Part shown: positions 52,885 through 62,507 of the stretch, in pieces
Numbering within the stretch: position 1 is the stretch's first letter
Layout of the letters: each line of letters opens with the position of its first letter
DNA from: Luteimonas terrae
GTDB taxonomy: Bacteria; Pseudomonadota; Gammaproteobacteria; Xanthomonadales; Xanthomonadaceae
Assembly: GCF_004358165.1 (NCBI RefSeq)
Contig: NZ_SMTG01000004.1
Location: 372,001-436,000, forward strand
Reading direction: 5' to 3'
DNA length: 64,000 nt
Notes under the pieces: generated by a model
Database searches by the model: none
What the model was told of the DNA's origin: nothing
What the model saw: the letters and a program-made list of their open reading frames with translations, nothing else
Made by a program: the position numbers and the translations under genes

Positions 52885-54980
52885 CGCGGACGCGCCTGTT
52901 CGCTGCTGGTGCGCTCGCTTGGGCGGTGTCCGGCGCGCTGCATGCGCAGGATCGCGTCACCCAGAGCGATTGGGGCGGCGCGGGGCTGATGCAGACGCCG
53001 ATCGCGCGCATGGAGGACGAGGGACAGATCAGCCTCACGGCGAGCTACACCTCGCCCTATGCGCGCTACAACCTGTCGATGCAGCCGTTTCCGTGGCTGG
53101 AAGGTACGTTTCGGTACATGTCGATCAACAACCGGGCCTATGGTCCGGCCGACGTCGACGGTGACCAGCATTACAAAGACAAGTCGATCGATATCAAGGC
53201 GCGACTCTGGCGGGAGAGCCGGTGGCTTCCCGAGGTGGCCGTGGGATTCCGGGATATCGGCGGTACCGGGCTTTTCTCGAGCGAGTACCTGGTCGCCAAC
53301 AAGCGGTTCGGCAGTTTCGACGCGAGCCTTGGACTCGCCACGGGATACATCGGGAACCGTGGAGACTTCGAAAATCCGCTGCGTCTGATCGATGAGCGAT
53401 TCGCGACACGGCCGATCATCAGTGGTGCAGGCCAGCTCAACGCGACGAGCACGTTCCGCGGCCCCATCGGAATCTTCGGCGGTGTCTCATGGCAATCCCC
53501 GCTTGAGCAACTCCTCGTCAAGATCGAACTGGACGGCAACGACTACAAGAACGAGCCCCAACGTAACAACCAGTTACAGCGCACTCCGATCAATCTCGGC
53601 GTGGTGTACACGCCGCGGCCGGGCATCCAGATCACGGCGGGATTCGAGCGCGGCGCCGAAGCCATGGTAGGTGTCGCTTTTACCGGGAATCTGAGGAACG
53701 CGCGAAGTGTCGCGCCTCTCCTGGATCGACCGGTCGTTCCACTGGCTGACCATGCGTCGCGCGGAGTCTCCAACCCGGGATCCTGGCCGGCACTCGCGAC
53801 CGCGTTGCAGCGTGAGGCAGGCCTCAAGGTCTCCGAGATCAGTCGACGAGGGCGCGAGCTGATCGTCACAGGTGAACAGCAGCGATACTTCTACGGCGCA
53901 CAGGGCGTCGGAAGAAGCATCCGGGTGCTCGACACCGGGACCAACGCCGATTTCGACTGGTTCACGATTGCGCATCAGCGCGTCGACATGCCGATTGCCG
54001 AAACGAGCGTTTCGCGCGAAGCGTTTGCCGACTACGTCGATCGGCGCATTGATCTGGACACATTCGCGCGCAGCGTCGAGATCGCGCCCCCTGCATCCCA
54101 GCGGCGCGAGGTGCTCTACCAGGCCCCGTTCGACCGCTTCCAGGCAGGCATCGGCCCCGGCTACAAGCACGTGATGGGCGGTCCGGACGGCTTCATCCTG
54201 TATCAGGTGTCCGCCGATGCCAGTGCGACGTACTGGTTCGGGCGCCATACGTGGGTCAGCGGCATCGTCAGTGCGGACGTCCTCAACAACTTCGACAAGT
54301 TCCGCTACAACCCACCCAGTCGCATGCCGCGGGTGCGAACCTACCAGCGCGAGTTTCTGACGACGTCGTCGGTGACGGTGCCCAACCTGCAGCTGACGAC
54401 CGCCCACTACCTGGGCGGCGACCTGTACGGCATGGGCTATGCCGGTTATCTCGAATCCATGTACGGCGGCGTTGGTGGAGAAGTGCTCTATCGCCCGTTC
54501 GGCGAGCGGTGGGCGCTCGGCGTCGATGTGAACCACGTGCGGCAGCGCAACTTCGACCAGCGCGCCGGTTTCCGCGACTACGACCAGACCACGGGCCACG
54601 CCACCGCATACGTGACGCTGGGCGATGCCCAGCGCGTGCAGGCCAATGTCAGTGTGGGTCGCTACCTGGCCGGCGACATTGGCGCCACTGTCAATGTCGC
54701 GCGTCGCTTCGACAATGGCGTAACTATGGGCGCTTGGGCCACCAAGACGAACGTCTCCTCTGCGACGTTCGGCGAAGGCAGCTTCGACAAGGGCATCTAT
54801 TTCTCGGTACCCATGGACTTCCTGCTGCCGCGACCGACGCGCGCGCGCGCCAGCATCATCTGGCAGCCCTTGGTGCGCGACGGCGGGGCCCGCCTCGCCC
54901 GTCGCTATGCGCTCTACAGCCTGACGGCGGAACGAGACCGCAATTTCCTGCTCGAAAACCTCGACTGGATCGACCGTTGA
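52881..54980 (+). CDS. gfcD: YjbH/GfcD-family outer-membrane exopolysaccharide protein
   Basis: 699 residues from a GTG at 52881. Seen: a signal peptide (ending ALHA), N-terminal WGGAGLMQTPIARMEDEG, VGFRDIGGTGLFSSEYLVANKR and GYIGNRGDF, a globular middle part (~340-440), then a long region of amphipathic strands (GDLYGMGYAGYLESMYGGVGGE region) ending in RDRNFLLENLDWIDR. This is the YjbH family, predicted to form an outer-membrane beta-barrel used in secretion of capsule-like polymer. Last gene of the gfc-like export unit. Confidence 0.88.
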   Translation: MTRTRLFAAGALAWAVSGALHAQDRVTQSDWGGAGLMQTPIARMEDEGQISLTASYTSPYARYNLSMQPFPWLEGTFRYMSINNRAYGPADVDGDQHYKDKSIDIKARLWRESRWLPEVAVGFRDIGGTGLFSSEYLVANKRFGSFDASLGLATGYIGNRGDFENPLRLIDERFATRPIISGAGQLNATSTFRGPIGIFGGVSWQSPLEQLLVKIELDGNDYKNEPQRNNQLQRTPINLGVVYTPRPGIQITAGFERGAEAMVGVAFTGNLRNARSVAPLLDRPVVPLADHASRGVSNPGSWPALATALQREAGLKVSEISRRGRELIVTGEQQRYFYGAQGVGRSIRVLDTGTNADFDWFTIAHQRVDMPIAETSVSREAFADYVDRRIDLDTFARSVEIAPPASQRREVLYQAPFDRFQAGIGPGYKHVMGGPDGFILYQVSADASATYWFGRHTWVSGIVSADVLNNFDKFRYNPPSRMPRVRTYQREFLTTSSVTVPNLQLTTAHYLGGDLYGMGYAGYLESMYGGVGGEVLYRPFGERWALGVDVNHVRQRNFDQRAGFRDYDQTTGHATAYVTLGDAQRVQANVSVGRYLAGDIGATVNVARRFDNGVTMGAWATKTNVSSATFGEGSFDKGIYFSVPMDFLLPRPTRARASIIWQPLVRDGGARLARRYALYSLTAERDRNFLLENLDWIDR

Positions 54981-55138
54981 TCGACGTGCGAGTGGCCGTC
55001 CCAGCCGTTTGCAAAGCAGACGGTCTTAACTGGAAGTGGCTGTAGCCGGCCTCCGAAGGAATGATTTATCGAACCTCCGCGCGCGGCAAAGGTCTTCAGC
55101 TGGACTCGTCTGTTTACGCGTGACGGGCCGCTAAGAAC

Positions 55139-55156
55139 GCGCAACTCACGTTGCGC
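55139..55156 (+). promoter_or_regulatory. RNA hairpin in the EPS leader
   Basis: GCGCAAC (55139-55145), loop TCAC, GTTGCGC (55150-55156) is a perfect 7-bp stem without a T run, directly before the JUMPstart-like element. It could be a pause or anti-termination structure. Confidence 0.35.
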
Positions 55157-55161
55157 TGCAA

Positions 55162-55211
55162 CAGTGCATCTGTCACAGTTCCACTCGGCGTCAGGGGACC
55201 GGCAGCAGCGT
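55162..55211 (+). promoter_or_regulatory. JUMPstart/ops-like element
   Basis: CAGTGC (55162-55167) begins, and GGCAGCAGCGT (55201-55211) ends, a 50-bp segment. The end matches the RfaH-recruiting ops core GGCGGTAGCGT at 9 of 11 positions, and the enterobacterial JUMPstart likewise begins CAGTGC and ends with ops. It is 100-150 bp upstream of the first assembly gene, the usual place for such elements. Similarity is partial, so this is tentative. Confidence 0.35.
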
Positions 55212-55313
55212 ATGGCACCGGGGGACAGCCGAATGGAATCAATTACTTAGAACGTGCCGATCGCAACTGCGCCTGCTTGGCCGCATTGCGAGGAGGGGCG
55301 TGAGGATCGGGAC

Positions 55314-56735
55314 ATGCTGTTCTCACCGATTCGGCCGCATGCCGAATCCGACTGGCGTCTGGCCAGCAAATTCACCGCGCTATTCGCGTGGAGCCTTCGC
55401 GTATCCGATCTGGGCGTACTGGTAGGAGCGGGTCTTCTCGCTCACTACCTCCGTTTCGACACGTTCACCATGCCGATCGAGTATGTGCGCGGGCTTGCCC
55501 GCGGAGTTCTGTTCGCGCTGATCGTGCTGAATGGCTCGTCGCTCTATCGCAGCTGGCGAGGCGGCAGCCTGACCAGAGAAGGCTTCAAGCTGGTCACGCT
55601 CTGGTCGCTGGTGTTCGCCGCCGGCGTTGTCTACATGGTCGGCCTGCAACTGGCAGAGGAGTTCTCCCGCCTCTGGTGGCTGACCTGGTTCGGCTTGACC
55701 CTGGCCGGCACGCTGATGACCCGGGTATTCATCCGTACGCTCGCGGACCAGTTGCGCGCGCGCGGCATGGACCACCGGAAGGCGGTCATCGTCGGCGGTG
55801 GCCATGACGCGCGCCGCATCGCGCAGGGCTTTGCCGCACAGCCTTGGACCGGGATCGAGATCCTCGGCTGGTTCAGCACGCCGTCGTCCCACAAGTATCT
55901 GGACGAGGTGCCGCTGCTCGGCGAGATTGGCGACCTCGCGGCCTACATCGAGACGCACGGCATCGACCAGGTCTGGATCTCGCTGCCCATGAGCGCCGAG
56001 GCGGATATCCAGGCGGTGCTCGGGCGTCTCGCTCATTCCGCCGTGGACATCAAGCTCGTGCCGGATCTCTTTGGCCTGCACCTGCTCAACCACGGCATCG
56101 ATCAGATCGCCGATCTTCCGGTCGTGACACTCCAGCAGTCGCCGCTCCAAGGCAGTGCGCGACTGCTCAAGGGCATCGAGGACCGGGTGCTGTCGGCCTT
56201 GATCCTGCTGATGATCGCCCCGCTGATGGCGTGCATCGCCATCGCGGTGAAGCTGTCGTCGCCCGGCCCGGTGTTCTATCGGCAGGAACGCGTCAGCTGG
56301 AACAACCGCCGTTTCGAAATGCTCAAGTTCCGCTCCATGCCCGTCGACGCGGAGAGCGGCTCGGGGGCGGTCTGGGCGAAGTCGGGCGAGTCGCGCGCGA
56401 CGCGGGTCGGCGCTTTCCTACGCAGGACCAGCCTGGATGAGCTGCCGCAGTTCCTGAACGTGCTCAAGGGCGACATGTCCATCGTTGGACCGAGGCCCGA
56501 GCGACCGGTCTTCGTGGACAAGTTCAAGGAAGAGATTCCCGCCTACATGAAGAAGCACCTGGTCAAGGCCGGCATCACAGGCTGGGCGCAGGTGAACGGC
56601 TGGCGCGGATCGACAGACCTCCAGCGCCGGATCGAGTGCGACATCTACTACATCGAGAACTGGTCGCTTCTTTTCGACCTCAGGATCATCTTGCTGACGC
56701 TCTTCAAGGGTTTCATTCACAAGAACGCCTACTGA
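55314..56735 (+). CDS. Undecaprenyl-phosphate sugar phosphotransferase (WcaJ/GumD type)
   Basis: 473 residues from the ATG at 55314 (GAGGA seven bases upstream). Transfers a hexose-1-phosphate, probably glucose or galactose, from its nucleotide sugar to undecaprenyl phosphate, starting each repeat unit. Seen: four N-terminal membrane helices, a Rossmann-like CoA-binding domain ([15 protein letters not shown]), a fifth hydrophobic segment ([20 protein letters not shown]), and the catalytic bacterial sugar transferase domain with [25 protein letters not shown] (short block [10 protein letters not shown]), [28 protein letters not shown] (short block [12 protein letters not shown]) and [13 protein letters not shown]. 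Full-length. Confidence 0.95.
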   Translation: MLFSPIRPHAESDWRLASKFTALFAWSLRVSDLGVLVGAGLLAHYLRFDTFTMPIEYVRGLARGVLFALIVLNGSSLYRSWRGGSLTREGFKLVTLWSLVFAAGVVYMVGLQLAEEFSRLWWLTWFGLTLAGTLMTRVFIRTLADQLRARGMDHRKAVIVGGGHDARRIAQGFAAQPWTGIEILGWFSTPSSHKYLDEVPLLGEIGDLAAYIETHGIDQVWISLPMSAEADIQAVLGRLAHSAVDIKLVPDLFGLHLLNHGIDQIADLPVVTLQQSPLQGSARLLKGIEDRVLSALILLMIAPLMACIAIAVKLSSPGPVFYRQERVSWNNRRFEMLKFRSMPVDAESGSGAVWAKSGESRATRVGAFLRRTSLDELPQFLNVLKGDMSIVGPRPERPVFVDKFKEEIPAYMKKHLVKAGITGWAQVNGWRGSTDLQRRIECDIYYIENWSLLFDLRIILLTLFKGFIHKNAY

Positions 56736-56746
56736 GGAGCTCCAAC

Positions 56747-57946
56747 ATGATGAATATTTCCAAGCGCAACGAAGGTCGGCGCCGGATCGCCATTGCCGGC
56801 ACCGGCTACGTCGGTCTGTCGAACGCCCTTCTGCTGGCCCAGAACCACAGCGTCGTCGCACTCGATATCGATGCCGCGAAGGTCGAGATGCTGAACCGCC
56901 GCGAGTCGCCGCTCGACGATCTCGAGATCCGCGAATACCTCGCCCGGCCGGAGCTCGACTTCACCGCTACCCTCGTGCCCTCGGAAGCGTTCACAGATGC
57001 CGACTACATCGTCATCGCGACACCGACCAACTACGACAGCACCACCAATACCTTCAACACGCGCTCCGTCGAAGCCGTGATCGCCAACGTACTGGCGATC
57101 AATCCGGACGCCGTCATGGTTATCAAGTCGACAGTACCGGTGGGATACACGGCATCGGTGCGCGAGAAATTCGCGACCGACAACATCCTGTTCTCGCCCG
57201 AGTTCCTGCGCGAAGGCAAGGCGCTGCACGACAACCTCTATCCCAGCCGCATCGTGGTGGGAGAGCGCTCCGCGCGCGCGGAAATCTTCGCCGATCTGCT
57301 CCGCGAGGGCGCGCTGAAGACTGACATCCCGGTCCTGTTCACAGACTCCACGGAAGCCGAAGCGATCAAGCTGTTCGCCAACACCTACCTGGCGATGCGG
57401 GTTGCCTACTTCAACGAGCTGGACACATACGCCGCGACACACGGTCTGGATACACGTCAGATCATCGAAGGCGTCAGTCTCGATCCTCGCATCGGGGGGC
57501 ACTACAACAATCCGTCTTTCGGGTATGGCGGTTACTGCCTGCCGAAGGACACCAAACAGCTGCTGGCGAACTACGACGCGGTACCGCAGAACCTGATCCA
57601 GGCGATTGTCTCAGCCAACACCACGCGAAAGGATTTCATTGCGGAAGACGTTCTCCGCAAGCAACCCAAGGTCGTGGGTATCTATCGCCTTGTCATGAAG
57701 GCGGGAAGCGACAACTTCCGTGCGTCTGCGATCCAAGGTGTGATGAAGCGCATCAAGGCAAAGGGCATTGAAGTCATCGTTTACGAACCTGTCCTTGATG
57801 AGCCCGAGTTCTTCAGGTCACGCGTGATCACCGACCTGGCCGAGTTCAAAGCAGAGGCAGACCTGATTCTCACCAATCGACTCACCAGCGACCTGCACGA
57901 TGTGGTCGAAAAGGTCTACAGCCGCGATCTGTTCGGCAAAGACTGA
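56747..57946 (+). CDS. ugd: UDP-glucose 6-dehydrogenase
   Basis: 399 residues from the ATG at 56747 with GAGGAG seven bases upstream. Oxidises UDP-glucose to UDP-glucuronic acid. Seen: NAD loop [70 protein letters not shown] and the catalytic cysteine in [16 protein letters not shown]. The sequence is very close in motif order and wording to the enterobacterial Ugd. It implies that the polymer contains glucuronic acid or a derivative. 11 bp follow the sugar transferase gene. Confidence 0.97.
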   Translation: MMNISKRNEGRRRIAIAGTGYVGLSNALLLAQNHSVVALDIDAAKVEMLNRRESPLDDLEIREYLARPELDFTATLVPSEAFTDADYIVIATPTNYDSTTNTFNTRSVEAVIANVLAINPDAVMVIKSTVPVGYTASVREKFATDNILFSPEFLREGKALHDNLYPSRIVVGERSARAEIFADLLREGALKTDIPVLFTDSTEAEAIKLFANTYLAMRVAYFNELDTYAATHGLDTRQIIEGVSLDPRIGGHYNNPSFGYGGYCLPKDTKQLLANYDAVPQNLIQAIVSANTTRKDFIAEDVLRKQPKVVGIYRLVMKAGSDNFRASAIQGVMKRIKAKGIEVIVYEPVLDEPEFFRSRVITDLAEFKAEADLILTNRLTSDLHDVVEKVYSRDLFGKD

Positions 57947-57967
57947 AATCCTTCCCTCGAGAGCGAA

Positions 57968-59104
57968 ATGCTGATCCTTTTATCTGCCCTTACCGCACTC
58001 TGCATTCTCGCGGTGATCTATCCGTACGCTCTGTACCCGGCAGTCCTTGCCCTGATTCCGAAACGCCCAATTGCTCGGGGCATAGTAGATGCGGGCGACG
58101 GAAGTCGCTTCAGTCTGCTCTTCTGCGCGTACAACGAAGCGGCATCTCTGCCGGACAAGATCGCCAATTTGAGGGAGCTGAAGCTGCGGTACCCGGAGCT
58201 CGAGATCCTGTCGTTCGACGATGGCTCAAGTGATGGCAGCGCAGACATGATCGAGCGCGACGCTCCGTTCGTGCGCCTGATCCGGGGCGGCGGGCGAAAT
58301 GGCAAAGCGCATGGCATGAAACTGCTCGCAGCCGAGGCACGAGGCGATCTTCTCGTTTTCACCGATGCCAATGTCCTACTGCACATCGAGTCGCTCGACA
58401 AACTGGCCGCGTGTTACGCGGATACCGAAGTTGGCGGCGTTTGTGGGGCTCTGCACTATATGGGTGCCGACGGATCTTCGACCGCTGCGGTCGGTGGCCT
58501 GTACTGGCGCTTAGAAGAGCTGATCAAGGACTTGGAATCGGGGACCGGCAGCGTGATGGGGGCGGATGGCTCCATCTTTTCTGTCCGGCGCGCCCTGTAT
58601 CCCCAATTCCCCGACACCGTCCTGGACGACTTCACCGTTTCCATGCAAGTCGTATTCAGCGGGCAGCGGCTGATCAAGTCGAATGACGTGATCGCCTATG
58701 AACGACTCGTAGCGGCAAGATCAGACGAGTTTTCCCGAAAGATTCGTATCGCTGCGAGAGCCTTTCATACCCATACAAGCTTCTCGGAAAAGCGCGCACG
58801 GATGTCTTCGTTCAACCAGTTCAAGTACTTCTCACACAAGACGCTTCGCTGGTTCGGCGGTTGCTTTCTGATCTTCGGCGTAATCTTCTCGCTAACAGCT
58901 ACCGCGCTGCTCTATCCCATGCTCAGCGTTCTTCTTGCATTGGCGGTAGTGATCTGCGTGCTGATTGGTCTACGCTCGTCTTCCGGTGCCATTTCATCAC
59001 TGACCGAAATCATGTTGGCAATGATAGCCACCTTGATTGGTGTTCTTCGATCTGTCCGTGGACATACATTTGTTACTTGGAGTCCGGCTAAGTCCAGGGA
59101 TTGA
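57968..59104 (+). CDS. Membrane-associated family 2 glycosyltransferase
   Basis: 378 residues. Seen: an N-terminal membrane anchor (LLSALTALCILAVIYPYAL), GT-A domain with FSLLFCAYNEAASL, LSFDDGSSDGSADM, LLVFTDANVLL, a MGADGSIFSVRRALYP acceptor region, a catalytic TVLDDFTVSMQ (D-D), and two or three C-terminal helices. Adds a sugar to the lipid-linked repeat unit on the cytoplasmic face. It is the last gene with the GC-rich composition; the next gene is AT-richer. 21 bp follow ugd. Confidence 0.92.
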   Translation: MLILLSALTALCILAVIYPYALYPAVLALIPKRPIARGIVDAGDGSRFSLLFCAYNEAASLPDKIANLRELKLRYPELEILSFDDGSSDGSADMIERDAPFVRLIRGGGRNGKAHGMKLLAAEARGDLLVFTDANVLLHIESLDKLAACYADTEVGGVCGALHYMGADGSSTAAVGGLYWRLEELIKDLESGTGSVMGADGSIFSVRRALYPQFPDTVLDDFTVSMQVVFSGQRLIKSNDVIAYERLVAARSDEFSRKIRIAARAFHTHTSFSEKRARMSSFNQFKYFSHKTLRWFGGCFLIFGVIFSLTATALLYPMLSVLLALAVVICVLIGLRSSSGAISSLTEIMLAMIATLIGVLRSVRGHTFVTWSPAKSRD

Positions 59105-59109
59105 GGTAT

Positions 59110-59985
59110 ATGTCAATTGAAGAAAAAGATAATCTAAGAACCGACGATTCTGTACTTTTGCTTTGCATAGTCTATAAGAACCATCAAGATGTGTCTTGCT
59201 TCCTACAGAATGTTCTGGAGCAAGACACAGACCGAAGACTACGTATCGTAGTAACTGACAATACTCCGGGCCACAGCGACCTCGACTGTTCTTGGTTGCA
59301 AGACAGCGGAAAGACAGCCCTAGAAGATGGGCGATTGAAGGTCATAGGTGATGGCAGTAATCAGGGCTACTTTGGTGGATTTCGAAAGGGCCTTGAACTC
59401 GCCAGAACGGAGTGGGACGCACCTGCACGGTGGACAATCCTTAGCAATACAGATCTTAGAATAAAGTCACGTCAATGGATAAGCACGCTTATAGATGATA
59501 GTGACAGCACCGCAATACTGGCGCCTAAGATCATCTCTGGCCTTTCGGGAAAGAATCAGAATCCAATCTATCGATCAAGACCTCCTGCGCTCAAGTTCAT
59601 TTTATTGAGGCATGTATTCGCCTACGGATGGAGCACCGCGCTGTATCGATACGGAGCGCTCATTAAGGCCAAGCTGACCTCTCAGAACCGTACCCAGCAA
59701 AGCCTTCCCGATGGGCAGGAAATATACGGCGCACATGGTAGTTTCATTTGCATTCCTGCCGCTTACTTTCAATGTGGCGGTCAGCTGGCCTGCGAAAGTT
59801 TCTTATACCTAGAGGAAATTTTTCTCGCCGAAGAAGCGGCTAGCCTTGGAATCAAGATTCGTTATACCGATCGCATCGTGGTATATCACGACGAACACGC
59901 TTCAACCTCACTCATCCCCCCACCTCAAATTCGAAAACATTTAGCAAAAGCACACGAATTAGCTTACGAGATTCTATCAAGATGA
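59110..59985 (+). CDS. Family 2 glycosyltransferase
   Basis: 291 residues from the ATG at 59110; a TTG at 59101 is an alternative. Seen: LLLCIVYKNHQDVSCFL, IVVTDNTPGH, the GNQGYFGGFRKGL block typical of rhamnosyl/galactofuranosyl-like GT2 enzymes (here SNQGYFGGFRKGLELA), WTILSNTDLRI (D-x-D-like), EIYGAHGSFICIPAAYF and LYLEEIFLAEEAASLGIKI. Predicted to add a further sugar. G+C drops sharply here (24 of 60 bases at 59161-59220), marking the start of the AT-rich cassette. The stop overlaps the wzy start (ATGA). Confidence 0.87.
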   Translation: MSIEEKDNLRTDDSVLLLCIVYKNHQDVSCFLQNVLEQDTDRRLRIVVTDNTPGHSDLDCSWLQDSGKTALEDGRLKVIGDGSNQGYFGGFRKGLELARTEWDAPARWTILSNTDLRIKSRQWISTLIDDSDSTAILAPKIISGLSGKNQNPIYRSRPPALKFILLRHVFAYGWSTALYRYGALIKAKLTSQNRTQQSLPDGQEIYGAHGSFICIPAAYFQCGGQLACESFLYLEEIFLAEEAASLGIKIRYTDRIVVYHDEHASTSLIPPPQIRKHLAKAHELAYEILSR

Positions 59986-61226
59986 CATGGCTATGCCTGC
60001 TACTGCAGGTCTTAACTCTACTAATATGCAAAAGAGTGCTTCGTTATTGGATGCACCCGGTAACAGTTTTAGCCATATTCTGGTCGGCCCTATCTGTCGC
60101 AACCGTTGTACTCGCGCCTGAGTATCATTTCTCTGCAGCGTCATACTTAGCTATCGTTTTACTTCAGATTTCCGCGCTCATTGGCGGAGTTTTGGGATTA
60201 AGTATTCTTGCGCCACGAGCGAAGACGCAGAAGGAAGTAGTCCTGTGGCACCCTAGGGCTATCTCTTGGGTGTCAATTGCTTTTGGCTTCTCGGCAGCCG
60301 CTCTCATTCTATGGTCGAAAGGAAACTCTATATCCTCGCTGATCAGCTTTTCCCAGCTGGCCGATGTAAGCCGGGACCTCTCAGTAGCCAGATACGAAGA
60401 TGACTACCGTATGCCGCTCCTCGCAAGGATACTCCAGATGTTCGTATTCTTCTCTGCGATGGTATGCGGCTCCCAGTTCGCACTTAACCCATCTTCAATG
60501 CGAAAGTATGAATTCTTCCTACCGATTGCCGCGCTGGCATTTATATCCGTCTTACTAACCACTCGAGCCACCATCATATTCGGGCTCCTATTCTGGATAG
60601 GCGCATGGCTTGCATCCGCGTTCTTCAAGGCCAGTTCGGCAGACTGGCACCCGCTCTCGACAAGAGTAGTCATTAATTCGCTATTAGCCGCTTGCGTCGC
60701 CGCGATCAGCTTTATCTGGCTGCAATTTCTTCGCGGCGGAATTACCGATGACTTTAGCCGACTGCCCGAAGTAATGGCGCATCTCAAGAAATGGCCGCTT
60801 GGCAGTCTTGCTGGTTTCAGTGCTTGGTTTGACTCAGGTGAAACACCAAGTCCAGCCTTAGGCTATTATTCTTTCACTGGAATATTCGACACACTGGGAA
60901 TTCGAGAGCGCGAAACGGGGCTATATACTAATTTTGTGGACCTAGGCGACGGCAGCCAAGGAAATATATTCACAGTATTCAGAGCGCTTATCGATGACTT
61001 CTCTCTTGGCGGCGCATTCTTAGCTATTTTCCTGTTCGGGATCGCTTCCTCGTTAGCAATATCTCTTTGCAGACGGAAATCTTTAGGCGGCCTTGCGATG
61101 CTCGCCATAATCTATCCATATGTCATGTTTAGCTCTTTTACCTCATTTTATTCATTCCTCGGGCACATAGTAGCGGCTGCCGCCTTTACTTTCTACCTTT
61201 CTGTCTTCTGCAAAAAGAAAGGCTAG
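59982..61226 (+). CDS. wzy: O-antigen/repeat-unit polymerase (Wzy-like)
   Basis: 414 residues, with ten to twelve hydrophobic helices and a large periplasmic loop in the C-terminal third (GSLAGFSAWFDSGETPSPALGYYSFTGIF region; short block FSAWFDSGETP). It includes VSRDLSVARYEDDYR, reminiscent of oligosaccharide repeat-unit polymerases. Like all Wzy proteins it is identified mainly by topology, length and location between a glycosyltransferase and a flippase. Polymerises lipid-linked repeats on the periplasmic face. Four-base gap before the flippase. Confidence 0.82.
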   Translation: MTWLCLLLQVLTLLICKRVLRYWMHPVTVLAIFWSALSVATVVLAPEYHFSAASYLAIVLLQISALIGGVLGLSILAPRAKTQKEVVLWHPRAISWVSIAFGFSAAALILWSKGNSISSLISFSQLADVSRDLSVARYEDDYRMPLLARILQMFVFFSAMVCGSQFALNPSSMRKYEFFLPIAALAFISVLLTTRATIIFGLLFWIGAWLASAFFKASSADWHPLSTRVVINSLLAACVAAISFIWLQFLRGGITDDFSRLPEVMAHLKKWPLGSLAGFSAWFDSGETPSPALGYYSFTGIFDTLGIRERETGLYTNFVDLGDGSQGNIFTVFRALIDDFSLGGAFLAIFLFGIASSLAISLCRRKSLGGLAMLAIIYPYVMFSSFTSFYSFLGHIVAAAAFTFYLSVFCKKKG

Positions 61227-61229
61227 CCC

Positions 61230-62507
61230 GTGTTTAATTTTAAGCGAATTAATATTGAAGAGATGCGTGGCACAGGACTTTTCTACGCCGCGCGCCTTGT
61301 TCCAGGCCTCCTCAACCTAGCGCTGGTCGTCTTTCTCATAGATGCGCTGCCTGCCGCGGATTATGGAAAGTTCTCAACTTGGTTTGCGCTTTGCTTGGGA
61401 AGCGCCTTCTTCTTCTTCGGCTGGATAACACAGTCTGTCGCACGCCACGCCAACGCAAAAGACGACTTGATTGGTAAAGCTCCGGAGGTTTTTGCGGTTT
61501 CAGCGGCAATTTCTTTCTGCTGCATGATTATTTTCTACGGAGCGGCAACGACTCTATTCTTGCCGCCTGCCGTTAGCACAAGTTTCGTCGTTCTGTCGTT
61601 TTCGATTGCGTTGCACGGAGTGCACTCGATTGTATCTGCCACTCAGCAAGCTAGATTTAATTACTCGCGATATATTCTTGCAGAGATTTCAAGGCCTCTA
61701 TTTGCGCTTCTAATGTGCATGCTGTCGGTCTTTCTCTTTGAGGCTGACTCTGAGTTCGCAAAGTCAGGCTATCTTTCGGGACAAGTCATTGGTGTTGTCG
61801 CACTGTTAGTACTTTTTCGCCGCGAGGCCGCTTGGCTCACAAGTCGCATACGTCAAGTCCCACATCTTCTACCTGAAGTGAAAGAGAAGGCTCTTCGCAT
61901 ATTTAGCTACGGAGCCCCAGTTTCTATATGGCTAGCGATTAACTCGGCTTGGCCTGCATTTGAGCGGTATCTAATAGAGTTACATTCAGATTCAAATGAA
62001 GTGGGCATCTACGCAGCTGAGTACGACATTGTATTTCGGGCATTCGTGTTTGCTCTCCTTCCAATAACACTTTATTCTCAGCCCCATATATTTCGCGCCT
62101 ACGCTAACGCGGACTTTGACCTTGTGAGCAGGCTGATCCGCCGAGCCATCACCGTGCAATTTGTAGTTGGGATCGTGTTCTCCACGGTTTACCTAGTTAC
62201 TATCTTTGCAGTTTTTCGGGATTACGAAGTCTTTTCCAGCATGCGTTTTGAGAATGTTCTATTGCTCTGTGCTGCGGCCATGTCCTGGCAAATAGCTTTG
62301 TCTTCTCATAAGTGGCTAGAGTGCAAGAAAAGAGTAAGCGCCATGCTTGTCATTCAGATTGCCTCGTTAGTTTTCGGCGCCCTCATCGCAACTACTCTCT
62401 TCAACAGGTTCGGCACAGCTGCTTTTGCTGTCGGGCTCACCATCGCCGGGACTATTTACTCTTTTACTTGTAGCTCCGTTGGTCGAAGAATGCGAGAGAC
62501 GCAGTGA
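61230..62507 (+). CDS. wzx: Polysaccharide repeat-unit flippase (Wzx-like)
   Basis: 425 residues from a GTG at 61230, with AAAGG eight bases upstream. Twelve or more hydrophobic helices, N-terminal FYAARLVPGLLNLALVVFLI, PAADYGKFSTWFALCL, and a second-half repeat with YGAPVSIWLAINSAWPAFERYLIELH (short block WPAFERYLIELH) and VGIYAAEYDIVFRAFVF. This is the MOP/Wzx flippase pattern. Moves undecaprenyl-linked repeats across the inner membrane. The stop shares a base with the start of the next gene. Confidence 0.88.
   Translation: MFNFKRINIEEMRGTGLFYAARLVPGLLNLALVVFLIDALPAADYGKFSTWFALCLGSAFFFFGWITQSVARHANAKDDLIGKAPEVFAVSAAISFCCMIIFYGAATTLFLPPAVSTSFVVLSFSIALHGVHSIVSATQQARFNYSRYILAEISRPLFALLMCMLSVFLFEADSEFAKSGYLSGQVIGVVALLVLFRREAAWLTSRIRQVPHLLPEVKEKALRIFSYGAPVSIWLAINSAWPAFERYLIELHSDSNEVGIYAAEYDIVFRAFVFALLPITLYSQPHIFRAYANADFDLVSRLIRRAITVQFVVGIVFSTVYLVTIFAVFRDYEVFSSMRFENVLLLCAAAMSWQIALSSHKWLECKKRVSAMLVIQIASLVFGALIATTLFNRFGTAAFAVGLTIAGTIYSFTCSSVGRRMRETQ

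Larger units (their letters stand above)
54981..55313. other. 333-bp leader/intergenic region before the polymer-assembly operon
   Basis: No gene is seen. The region holds a 7-bp hairpin (55139-55156), a JUMPstart/ops-like element (55162-55211) and an AT-rich patch (about 55232-55252) that could be a -10 region. Ribosome-binding sequence GAGGA at 55302-55306 serves the ATG at 55314. Confidence 0.55.
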
